From NCBI GenBank assembly GCA_937877565.1, contig CALFJB010000059.1:1-15599 (forward strand): a DNA stretch of 15,599 nucleotides, read 5' to 3'. The notes beneath the pieces were generated by a model. That model did no database searches. It saw only the letters and a list, made by a program, of their open reading frames with translations, and was not told the DNA's origin. Position numbers and translations under genes: made by a program. The DNA comes from an uncultured Selenomonadales bacterium (lineage in GTDB: Bacteria; Bacillota; Negativicutes; Selenomonadales; Selenomonadaceae). Shown piece after piece: positions 7,286 to 14,595 of this stretch. The stretch's first letter is position 1; every line of letters begins with the position of its first letter.

Positions 7286-9848
7286 TTATAAAATTTTCCC
7301 AGCTTTCTTCATATTCGAGCAAATCTGCTGGACTTTCTCCAAACAGCGTAATTTTTATTTCTCCTTCACTAAAATAAATTTTTGAAATAATCTCATCGAC
7401 TATTTTCGATTCATTTTTTTCTGCCGCACTCTTTCTAATTTCTCCTCCCCAATTTTCTCCGACTGCTCCAACGTCTTTTGAAAATTCATCGCGCTTTGAA
7501 TTTTTTCCGTCACTTTCGACAATGTTTCTATTTTTTTCAAGCAACTCAGTTTTTTCATCAGCTTTTTGCTCCTTTTTCAAATTTATTTTTTGAACTTTCT
7601 TTTTTACTGCTTTGCGTTCTTCATATTCTTTTTCAAGTCTGATCGCTCGTGCTTTTTCGTCTCGCTCATTCTTTTCACTCGCATTAACCGCAAACAAATC
7701 TTCATATGACAAAACTTTGGTCACACTATCGCTGTACAATGGATAAGTCGGACAAACTATCGAAACTTTTCCTTGCGGCTCTTTGAACTCTCTAACGCAT
7801 TTTTCGCAGTTGTGATTGTATTTCTTACAGATTTTTTCAAATCCGTGTTCCTTAATATAAATTTTTTGATACATCGACAATCTTTTTATAAAAAACGGTT
7901 GCAAATAGTATCTCAATTTGTTGCCGTAAATCGGACGGTGTCCTGCTACAAAAACTAATTCACGTTCAGAACTCATATGCGAAACTTCATCAGGTGTCAT
8001 CAATTCGCGTCCAGTAAACGATTCTGAATTTGAACCTTTGCCCAAGCCTCCTCCATCTGAATGACTAACTATTTTTATTGTCTGCTTGCCAAGATTCTTT
8101 GAAATTGATGCCGCCGTAGCCGATCCTGAATCCAAATTCGGTGTGAAGTATATGTGGACATGGCAATTCGACGCGATTGAATTATCTTTCGTGTACTCTT
8201 TGTTAAGTTGATTTACGTCCTGCGCTACTATGCAAACTTTTATTCCATATCCCGCACAAACTGCAAGTGCAAGCTCCATTGATTTTAGGTTGCCGAGTTG
8301 TGGAAACTCGTCCAACATCAGCAACAATCTTTGTTTCAGCTTCGAGCCGCCTGTACTGTCAAATTTTATATCTCTCACAAGTTTATGGAGCATTGTATTT
8401 ATAAGCAATCGAGACAACGGTTTCAACGTCTGAACTTCGTTACTATGCATACAAAGATAAAGGCTCACTGTATCCCTCGGCGACAACAAATCTTTTATGC
8501 AAAAGTCCGAGACTTCCGTGTTTTTCTGTACAACAGGATTTTGATATAACGCCAAAGCCGTTTGCGCTGTCTGCATTATTGACGCTCGAGTTTGTTCCGC
8601 TCCGTTCAACATATTTGCCGCACACTCTGCTACTTTCGGGTGTGTCAGCAAAATATGAAATGGGTTTGTGCTATCGTCGTCCGCCTCCCAATCTATCTCT
8701 TGCTTTTTCATATATTCCAGAATTGCTTGCCGCACGTCTTCCAAATTTTTTATTCCTTTATTCTTAAAGATCCTCGAGAAAGGTCTCAAATTTTGAACAT
8801 ACTCACCATAAATCTCTTTCAGTGGATTTTTTCGCGGGATTCCTTTTTCATCCGGTAATTCCAAAAATTCTTCCGGCGAAATGTGTGGGTAATTTTTCAT
8901 GTATGTAAACAATTCTTTCAGTTCCATGTCGGGGCTGGACAAAAAACTCATTATGTCTGTTGGGCAAGGCAAACGTAAATTTTCTTTGTAATGCTTATAC
9001 ATCAAGTGCATTATCACACCTGTTATCAACGCCGCCGCCGAATTATCCCAAAACGCTGAATCTCCACCGCCCGATTTTTCACCATCCGGCTTGACCATTA
9101 TTCCAACTATCATTGCAACATCGCTAATTTCTTCCGCTGTACGAAAATTTATTTCTGCTAATGGATTCCATCTCGCAGAACTTCCATCATTCACCAGTGG
9201 CGCGAATTTCATTACTTTTTGCCCGAGAACTTTTTGCCTGTAGCCTGCCGTCGCCTGCCACAATTCTTCTTTCACATCGAAGAAAAATATTGAGTGTTGC
9301 CAAACCAACCCTGTCGGAATTATCGTGTTCACGCCTTTGCCGCTTCGCGTTGGCGCAACCAACAAAATATGTTCTACACCGTCGTGTAACATCAACTTTT
9401 TTGTGTATGGATTTACTCCGACAACCACGCCTGATTTTTTTATTTTTCGTGATTTTTTATCTCCGTACATTCCTAGACCTGCTGATTCAATTTCTTCAGC
9501 AGTCGCGAAAGCCGCTGAGCCGTGCGAAGTTTCTTTCTTCAAATTTTTTGCACAGAGATAAGTAAATCCCGCACCAATCACAAAACCAAGATATGGAAAT
9601 CCTGCATAACTACCAATTATTTCAGGAATTGCCTTTTGTAACTCTGCGTCCTGTTGCCAAATATAAAATTTGTATGGTGGATAAATATGAACGTCACCAA
9701 AACTCAAGCACGAACCCAGCAATTTACTATAGCCGCAATCTCCCGCCATTTCCTGCGTCGCGTACCAATATGCTATCAACAAACAGATCCCGATTGATAT
9801 TACACCGATTTTTGTAACTTTCTGCCGATAAATTCTTTCGTCTTCCAT
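7275..9848 (-). CDS. traG: TraG/VirD4 type IV coupling protein
   Basis: 857-aa coupling protein that recruits the relaxosome to the channel and works as a DNA-pumping ATPase at the inner membrane. Two membrane spans lie at about 13-30 and 84-100. Walker A APTRSGKGV is at 165-173 and Walker B LLLMLDEF at 508-515, followed by the VAQDVNQL motif near 541. RP4 TraG is about 635 aa; the extra length here is mostly an unusual tail after residue ~660. That tail has a cysteine cluster (Cys674, Cys681, Cys684 with His679), a Lys/Glu-rich helical stretch at about 722-775 and an acidic end. Such tails often bind substrates or the relaxosome in other coupling proteins; here this is only inferred. The ATG has no strong ribosome site and lies three bases after the end of a broken gene, so translation may once have been coupled to it. 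Confidence 0.95.
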   Translation of the reverse strand: MEDERIYRQKVTKIGVISIGICLLIAYWYATQEMAGDCGYSKLLGSCLSFGDVHIYPPYKFYIWQQDAELQKAIPEIIGSYAGFPYLGFVIGAGFTYLCAKNLKKETSHGSAAFATAEEIESAGLGMYGDKKSRKIKKSGVVVGVNPYTKKLMLHDGVEHILLVAPTRSGKGVNTIIPTGLVWQHSIFFFDVKEELWQATAGYRQKVLGQKVMKFAPLVNDGSSARWNPLAEINFRTAEEISDVAMIVGIMVKPDGEKSGGGDSAFWDNSAAALITGVIMHLMYKHYKENLRLPCPTDIMSFLSSPDMELKELFTYMKNYPHISPEEFLELPDEKGIPRKNPLKEIYGEYVQNLRPFSRIFKNKGIKNLEDVRQAILEYMKKQEIDWEADDDSTNPFHILLTHPKVAECAANMLNGAEQTRASIMQTAQTALALYQNPVVQKNTEVSDFCIKDLLSPRDTVSLYLCMHSNEVQTLKPLSRLLINTMLHKLVRDIKFDSTGGSKLKQRLLLMLDEFPQLGNLKSMELALAVCAGYGIKVCIVAQDVNQLNKEYTKDNSIASNCHVHIYFTPNLDSGSATAASISKNLGKQTIKIVSHSDGGGLGKGSNSESFTGRELMTPDEVSHMSSERELVFVAGHRPIYGNKLRYYLQPFFIKRLSMYQKIYIKEHGFEKICKKYNHNCEKCVREFKEPQGKVSIVCPTYPLYSDSVTKVLSYEDLFAVNASEKNERDEKARAIRLEKEYEERKAVKKKVQKINLKKEQKADEKTELLEKNRNIVESDGKNSKRDEFSKDVGAVGENWGGEIRKSAAEKNESKIVDEIISKIYFSEGEIKITLFGESPADLLEYEESWENFINGK

Positions 9849-9851
9849 TGC

Positions 9852-10220
9852 TTACTTTGTACTTGCTTGCGACAAACTTTTCAATTCTTCTTCCAAGAAA
9901 TCTTTCAACTTGCTTACGCTTTCGCCGTTTCTTTAAAGCTGATGAACTATCGCGGAAATTTTTTCCTTACCTTCCTTCAGACTCAATTTTTCTAGGAATC
10001 TCTTTGCATGAATGTTTTTCTTCAAAAAAAAATCTTTGCTAAAAATTTTGTGCGACGAACTTCTAGCATCAGCATAATCATGCAGTTCAGGAATCACTTG
10101 CAAAAATCTTAAAACTTCATTCTCCTCGCCGTAATGTATAAAATCTATAACTTTTTCAGCATATTTTTTGCAGATCGTAGACTTGAATCAATTCATCGTC
10201 CGTTCAAATTTATTCCACAT
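9852..10220 (-). pseudogene. Broken gene of ~122 codons between trbI and traG
   Basis: A single frame runs from an ATG abutting the trbI stop (TAA-ATG) to a stop three bases before traG, but it is interrupted by TGA at codon 11 (10188-10190) and TAA at codon 96 (9933-9935). Between and after the stops it reads like real protein, for example EKVIDFIHYGEENEVLRFLQ and the helical SKLKDFLEEELKSLSQASTK. Around the TGA a shifted frame reads DDELIQVYDLQK and rejoins the main frame across an A6 run, as if a one-base loss were compensated by a one-base gain. The exact fit between neighbours suggests it was once a normal operon member. I do not recognise the family; no signal peptide or membrane span is visible, so it is probably cytoplasmic. 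Assembly error is possible, but at least two separate lesions are needed. Confidence 0.7.
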
Positions 10221-11486
10221 TTAAAAAGTTATATTTTCTATAACATAAACATTAAACTCGTATCCCGGCTCTATCGTTACCGTGTTTTCTATCTCTGCTG
10301 ATTCCTTCAACATACTTGAAGTCATATTTATCAAATTTGCCGTTGCACCTTGCGCCGCTATTTGCCCCGCCGTGTAAGTGTTTGCGCTTGATGAAACATT
10401 TCCAGCCGCCAATGAACCTAGTGCCGCTATTGCCGATCCCATTGTTCCCGCTGATATTTTTCTGCCTGTGTGATGATGGACTTTTCCGGCTATTCCTGTA
10501 TAACCTGCGCCATCAACTGCGACTATATTTTCTGAAATTGTCCACGATCCGCCATTCGGCAATGTCAACTGCTTGAACGCCACTGGCACTCTTCCGTTGT
10601 TCACGGATTTTTTCTCGTAAGCTCCAGTTAATCTACTACCTTGCGGTATCAATAACTTTGTCCCTGTCGCTGTGTCGTAAACGTCCGTCAAAACTTGCGC
10701 CATTACTTGACCTTCGACATCTGTACTTATTCCCGTCAAAAGTCGAACAGGAATTACCGTTCCCGCGTCCAAGGTTGAATTGTTCGGTTCAACGTACTCT
10801 GTCTTTTTCTGTACTGTTTCACTTGCTTTTATTTCGCTTATCGGTTCTGATAGTTGACTTGTTCCTTCGCCAAATGTGAACGCGATTGCTGATTTATATT
10901 TATCGCCTTCTGCATGTGGATTTTTTTCAACTTTTGCAGGTTGTGGCTCTGGAGTTTTTTCAGGTAGTACAGGCATTTGAACTGTCTCCGGTAAAACTTT
11001 ATATTGTTCCTGCGCGATTGCTGGTACTACTGGTACTTGCGGCTCAACTTCTATAACATTCGTAGGTTTTGGAGATTGAATTTGTGTGACGGATTTTTTA
11101 GCATTTTCTTCCGCTTGACGCTGTAATTCCAATTCTTTTTCTTTCGCCTTGTTCATAGCAATTAGACTCTCATAATCGTCAGGCAAAGTATTTTTCGTTT
11201 TTTTCACTTTGGCTATTTCTGACTCTGTTGCTATGGGCAAGGTAGCTACTTCTTTTTTCGGCTTTTCGCTGTCGTCCGACGCAAATATTAAAGCTAGCAC
11301 TAACACTGTTCCAAAAAATGCAGCTATGCCTTTCACAATTTCACGACGAAAGCCAAAAACTTTATCGGGCTTGCCTTCATTCATCGAGTAACTTCCGATT
11401 TCTTTTTCTGATTCCTCGTCGTTGTCTTTTGACTTGAGTCCCAAACTTTTTTTGACATGCAAAATTATTTCTTTCAATTTTTCCAA
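10221..11486 (-). CDS. trbI: TrbI/VirB10 envelope-spanning channel protein
   Basis: 421-aa VirB10/TrbI protein that links the inner and outer membranes. The layout is canonical: a cytoplasmic N-terminus, one span (GIAAFFGTVLVLALIFAS, about 51-69), a proline-rich periplasmic linker at about 120-195, and the C-terminal beta-barrel-like domain with DAGTVIPVRLLTGISTDVEGQ, LIPQGSRLTGAYE and GGSWTISENIVAVDGAGYTG. This domain forms the outer-membrane cap in known systems, so the host should have an outer membrane. The frame also offers GTG at 11495, but GAGGTG lies six bases before a TTG at 11486, which I prefer; either is possible. The stop abuts the ATG of the broken gene. trbG lies just upstream with a small gap. 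Confidence 0.94.
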   Translation of the reverse strand: MEKLKEIILHVKKSLGLKSKDNDEESEKEIGSYSMNEGKPDKVFGFRREIVKGIAAFFGTVLVLALIFASDDSEKPKKEVATLPIATESEIAKVKKTKNTLPDDYESLIAMNKAKEKELELQRQAEENAKKSVTQIQSPKPTNVIEVEPQVPVVPAIAQEQYKVLPETVQMPVLPEKTPEPQPAKVEKNPHAEGDKYKSAIAFTFGEGTSQLSEPISEIKASETVQKKTEYVEPNNSTLDAGTVIPVRLLTGISTDVEGQVMAQVLTDVYDTATGTKLLIPQGSRLTGAYEKKSVNNGRVPVAFKQLTLPNGGSWTISENIVAVDGAGYTGIAGKVHHHTGRKISAGTMGSAIAALGSLAAGNVSSSANTYTAGQIAAQGATANLINMTSSMLKESAEIENTVTIEPGYEFNVYVIENITF

Positions 11487-11501
11487 CTCTACCACCTCGA
11501 T

Positions 11502-12398
11502 TTACTTGCGCTTGATTTTGATAATTTCCTTGTCCGAAACTCGTAATTCGATTTCGTCTGCCACTCTGTCCAAAATATAACAATTGTTACTGAGTTTATA
11601 ATTCACCATGCTGATCCCTTTTTTGCCCTTGTTTTTAATAAATACGCTCGATAATTTTTTCGGCAAATTGTTGAATTTTAGAATTGTTTTTTCTCCGTCA
11701 TCAAACACTGCTATCGGTTTACTGCTTGATTCACCGCTGATTTTGTAATTAAAATTCAGCGTTTCAAAATTGCCGTTCAAATTGTCTTGTTCATTTCTAA
11801 AATTAAATTCCGGCTCTTCATCGTAACCGTAGTTCCAAGTCACCATTGGATTGTACCAGTTCGACGTGTTGAGAATTAACTGATAACTACGCTTGTTCGT
11901 CGTGATTATCAAATTTGTTGTTGAAGTTTCAACCACTGGCTTAATATAAATGTGTGGAACTCCGTCCACTGTCGATTTTTCTATAGCCCACGCACTTGTG
12001 TCTCCTCCGCCAACAAATGCAATTTTTTCGCCTTTTTTCAGCGTTAAATCTGTCAAATAACCTGCGCAGCAATAAATTTTATAAAGTTGATTCGGCGCAT
12101 ACCTGAACACTACTGTTGAATTATTTTGACTATTTGCACCGTCCTGCGTGTAATTCACTGTCTTAGATTCACTCGGATTTACCAACACAGCAGAATTTTT
12201 CTGCTCATTTTCATAATGCTCCAGTAGTGCAAGAATTTTTTTCTGCGTTTCTTCCAATTCATCAATTCGTGCGTTGACTGATTCATTGACATCAATTTCC
12301 TCTTTGATCGCCGCTTTATCTGCCGCAAAAACATCACACTGGTTAAATATTGTAACCATCACTGCCATTGCCAACGCTGTTGTCTTGAAATTCTTCAT
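11502..12398 (-). CDS. trbG: TrbG/VirB9 outer-membrane core protein
   Basis: 298-aa VirB9/TrbG homologue, a periplasmic and outer-membrane ring component that binds VirB10. A signal peptide covers residues 1-25 with likely cleavage after VFA. A short coiled-coil region (VNARIDELEETQKKILALLEHY) follows. The VirB9 core starts near residue 100 with YAPNQLYKIYCCAGYLTDLTLKKGEKI, and the C-terminal domain has the FDDGEKTILKF motif. The paired cysteines in the core are unusual. The frame opens with TTG at 12413 just after the trbF stop, but GGAG is spaced 9 bases from the ATG at 12398, and the signal peptide then starts properly with MKNFK. The usual small lipoprotein partner (VirB7/TrbH) was not found in the neighbourhood. 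Confidence 0.92.
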   Translation of the reverse strand: MKNFKTTALAMAVMVTIFNQCDVFAADKAAIKEEIDVNESVNARIDELEETQKKILALLEHYENEQKNSAVLVNPSESKTVNYTQDGANSQNNSTVVFRYAPNQLYKIYCCAGYLTDLTLKKGEKIAFVGGGDTSAWAIEKSTVDGVPHIYIKPVVETSTTNLIITTNKRSYQLILNTSNWYNPMVTWNYGYDEEPEFNFRNEQDNLNGNFETLNFNYKISGESSSKPIAVFDDGEKTILKFNNLPKKLSSVFIKNKGKKGISMVNYKLSNNCYILDRVADEIELRVSDKEIIKIKRK

Positions 12399-12413
12399 TT
12401 TTCTTCGCTCCAA

Positions 12414-13157
12414 TCATTTTTTATCAACTTTTGTTGTTGATTCTGTATTTACCGCCGACGCATCTTTCGACCATGAAAAGTCGCTTATGTAAAGTCCTAT
12501 CGGATTCACCGCAAGTTGTTCTTCGTCGTCACTCTTTATCGTCTGCACTGTGAAAATTCCAATGTATGGCGTGACTTTTTTCTCGCCGTTACCTATCATA
12601 AAAGTTTCTTCTGTCCAGCGAATCTGATATGAGTGTCCACCTTCCATCGGCAATATTGTTGAAATGTTTATCTGCACTGTTTGATGTCCAAATTTTTCCG
12701 TTAGCTTTTCGCTTTTCAACATTGTCTGCAACTTCAGTGCAGCATTTTTCGTCAGAAAACCATATGATGTTGTGATATTTTCTTTGTAGACTACAGGATC
12801 GAGCGGTATCTCTCGCGTGTTCTTCAAGAATTTTGACAAAAAATATTTATAGACTGTCTCTCCTGCTTGATAATTTTTGCTCGCATCTACTGTTCCGACA
12901 TTTCTGATTGCGCCCGTCATAGTATCCACCTCCACAACGTACGGCATCACGTTAGAACTCAGCGATTTATAAACAAGACCGACTGTCAAAAACATTACAA
13001 CAACCAACAAGCCCATCAACAATCGGCGCAAATTATAATTTTGGATGATGATTTCTCCCTCGCGTTCGTCCCATTTTCGCGCCGCCCTTTCTGCAGGACT
13101 TTCAGGCTCATAATTTGTAAATTTTTCCGGCTTGCTGAACAAATTTTTTATTTGCAC
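12414..13157 (-). CDS. trbF: TrbF/VirB8 inner-membrane assembly factor
   Basis: 247-aa VirB8/TrbF protein, a bitopic inner-membrane protein that nucleates the channel. A cytoplasmic N-terminus rich in charged residues is followed by one span at about 46-63 (LLMGLLVVVMFLTVGLVY) and a periplasmic NTF2-like domain with YVVEVDTMTGAIRNVGTVDA near the start and QIRWTEETFM in the second half, typical of the family. The start is GTG at 13157 with GGAG about 11 bases upstream, longer than usual; no ATG in frame nearby would keep the full cytoplasmic part. It lies between traF and trbG, and its stop precedes the trbG start region directly, so the three genes probably share a transcript. Family call is firm; start is moderately sure. 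Confidence 0.92.
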   Translation of the reverse strand: MQIKNLFSKPEKFTNYEPESPAERAARKWDEREGEIIIQNYNLRRLLMGLLVVVMFLTVGLVYKSLSSNVMPYVVEVDTMTGAIRNVGTVDASKNYQAGETVYKYFLSKFLKNTREIPLDPVVYKENITTSYGFLTKNAALKLQTMLKSEKLTEKFGHQTVQINISTILPMEGGHSYQIRWTEETFMIGNGEKKVTPYIGIFTVQTIKSDDEEQLAVNPIGLYISDFSWSKDASAVNTESTTKVDKK

Positions 13158-13214
13158 TCAATACTCATCTCCATTTTTTATTTATCAATGAAATACATTC
13201 ATAATGAACACATC

Positions 13215-13712
13215 TCAAAAAATTAAAATTGGCACGACTCTTGTCTTTATTTGGCTCACCGAAATTGTTCCGCTATATCTGCCATCAAATGACCTTTCAT
13301 TTTCCGCTATTGGCAAGATATATCCTTGCGGCACTTCAAATTCTCCTCGCATTTTCGGTAGTTCATTGCCCTCGCTGTCTGTTTCAAAAACTCGTCCGAT
13401 ATATTTCCCGTCAATCTCAAAATTCAACGTTTCCGCGTCAATTGTATATTTTTCTCCCTCCACAGCTCCAACTTGTTTCAAAAAATTGTGCTTACCACTT
13501 CCCCAACCGTTTTTCACTATCAATTTTTTTACTTCATTCGACGGCTCGTAAACTATGTAATCTCCACGCTCAAAATTTTCGCTTGGCACTCTCATATACA
13601 AGCCATAGGGCAAACTCGCCGTAACATTTACATAAAACATTTTTGACAATAACCAAAATCCTGCATTAACCATCGCACACAACATCAAAAAAATTATTGC
13701 TTTTCTTTTCAT
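13215..13712 (-). CDS. traF: TraF-type S26 peptidase, pilin maturation
   Basis: 165-aa S26 (signal peptidase-like) protease of the conjugative TraF family, anchored by one N-terminal span (about residues 5-22) with the active site in the periplasm. Candidate catalytic residues are Ser33 in TASLPYGLY and Lys79 in NFLKQVGAVEG; the conserved SFDGRYSG box with Asp143 lies near the end. In RP4, TraF uses a Ser/Lys pair and an Asp to trim and cyclise the TrbC pilin, and a TrbC homologue is encoded 7 kb downstream. AAGGAGG is spaced 7 bases from the ATG at 13712; a GTG one codon earlier is less well placed. It is the first gene of the transfer operon, 55 bases after the shared 19-bp element and a strong terminator. 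Confidence 0.92.
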   Translation of the reverse strand: MKRKAIIFLMLCAMVNAGFWLLSKMFYVNVTASLPYGLYMRVPSENFERGDYIVYEPSNEVKKLIVKNGWGSGKHNFLKQVGAVEGEKYTIDAETLNFEIDGKYIGRVFETDSEGNELPKMRGEFEVPQGYILPIAENERSFDGRYSGTISVSQIKTRVVPILIF

Positions 13713-13766
13713 CACCTAACCTCCTTCCCAATTCCTTGATGGAGCATATTCTATTTTCTGCAGTCC

Positions 13767-13785
13767 AAAATCTTATTTTTTTGCT
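13767..13785 (-). promoter_or_regulatory. Shared 19-bp upstream element, traF copy
   Basis: Third identical copy of AGCAAAAAAATAAGATTTT, ending 54 bases before the traF ATG and beginning right at the T-run of the upstream terminator. It precedes the first gene of the main transfer block. The sequence further downstream lacks the GTTACAT-N10-TTGAAAA pattern shared by the trbC and trbJ leaders, so the 19 bp is the common core. Confidence 0.65.
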
Positions 13786-13826
13786 AAAAAAAATAACCTC
13801 AACGATTTTTTTCGTTGAGGTTATTT
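13786..13826 (-). terminator. Strong terminator between toxin gene and traF
   Basis: Perfect 15-bp inverted repeat, arms 13791-13805 and 13812-13826, with a 6-base loop and a run of T on the minus strand. The promoter-proximal arm contains the toxin gene stop codon, so the hairpin starts inside the coding sequence. An A-run on the other side makes it potentially bidirectional. It isolates the regulator and toxin-antitoxin genes from the transfer operon. Confidence 0.92.
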
Positions 13827-14306
13827 TTCGTTCGACGTTTTTAGTACTGTTTCAATTAATTTCGAGCTTATGTAAAATCCTTGTCGCAATATTTCATCTA
13901 AGATCGGCTTAACTTGCGGAATTATTCCTTCAGACTTCGCTTTCAAAATTACTCCCAATGTCCCTGTCACCGTGAATCCGAGAAATTTTGCAGTTTTTTT
14001 CGCCGCATTGTCATCAATTACCAGCAAGTCCGCAGAAATTTCATTCGACAACATCATTACTTCAACTTCGCCGTCGTGCAATTTTGCCTGATACATTTTA
14101 CGATTACTTTTATCCTGTACTTCCAAAACTTTTATCCAACTCAGATTTTGCGACAATTTTAATTTTGCGTCGTCGTCTTTGCTCGTGACTTCCTCAAAAA
14201 CCGCTCGCGGAATTATTATTTCTCCGTACAACTCTTGCAAAATTTTCAAGCCGTCGATGTTTCCCAAAATTATCAGCGGCGTTGAATTGACTACTACCTT
14301 ACGCAT
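13821..14306 (-). CDS. DUF3368 PIN-like toxin
   Basis: 161-aa protein of the DUF3368 family, PIN-like ribonuclease-fold proteins usually paired with UPF0175 antitoxins. Family signatures are clear: N-terminal VVVNSTPLIILGNIDGLKILQELYG, IIPRAVFEEV at 31-40, LHDGEVEVMML at 77-87 and LLVIDDNAAKKTAKFLGFTVTGTLGVIL at 94-121. The acidic PIN residues can be traced as Glu38 or Glu39, Glu80 and Asp98/Asp99. The first PIN Asp is Asn7 here, which I recall as frequent in this family, so loss of activity need not follow. The ATG overlaps the antitoxin stop by eight bases, typical of coupled toxin-antitoxin pairs. Likely target is RNA, cleaved in the cytoplasm; this is inferred from the fold. Confidence 0.85.
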   Translation of the reverse strand: MRKVVVNSTPLIILGNIDGLKILQELYGEIIIPRAVFEEVTSKDDDAKLKLSQNLSWIKVLEVQDKSNRKMYQAKLHDGEVEVMMLSNEISADLLVIDDNAAKKTAKFLGFTVTGTLGVILKAKSEGIIPQVKPILDEILRQGFYISSKLIETVLKTSNEK

Positions 14307-14553
14307 TTTTTACTTCCTGTAAAAATTCTTCTTCATCATCAAATTGAAAAATCGAAATTTTTTTCTCGCCGAGATATTTTATAAATTCTTTTTCACTCAT
14401 TCCAGCGACTTCCGCACAATACCCGATTGACACTCCTTGATTTCTATAATATTCCAACGCGACCAGCCGCCGAACAAAATTTTCTGTTTCGACTCTGTTC
14501 ATTTTTGTATCGTAAAGAATCGCTTCAGGAATGTTTATCGCTATTTGACACAT
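14299..14553 (-). CDS. UPF0175 antitoxin
   Basis: 84-aa UPF0175 family protein, the usual antitoxin partner of DUF3368 toxins. It starts CQIAINIPEAIL, the small beta-strand of the family, and then has a helix-turn-helix-like part, VRRLVALEYYRNQGVSIGYCAEVAGMSEKEFIKYLG, and an acidic end (FDDEEEFLQEV) that could bind the toxin. In-frame GTG lies three codons upstream, but GAGG is spaced 8 bases from the ATG at 14553. The stop overlaps the toxin start. As in most such pairs the antitoxin is translated first. It may autoregulate the operon and help keep the element in the population, which is an inference from family and context. Confidence 0.85.
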   Translation of the reverse strand: MCQIAINIPEAILYDTKMNRVETENFVRRLVALEYYRNQGVSIGYCAEVAGMSEKEFIKYLGEKKISIFQFDDEEEFLQEVKNA

Positions 14554-14595
14554 CTTCTTCACCTCGTCTCTAATGATATTACAAATTTTTATCCT

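Noticed and set aside
9848..10042. Plus-strand 64-aa frame in the trbI-traG gap
   Set aside because: It has no ribosome site and is antisense to the protein-like minus-strand frame that fits exactly between neighbours; it is a shadow of the broken gene.
10188..10190. TGA at codon 11 read as selenocysteine or tryptophan
   Set aside because: Other genes in the window use TGA as a stop (trbB, trbJ, trbE), and the same frame has a second, TAA, stop. A neighbouring-frame explanation fits better.
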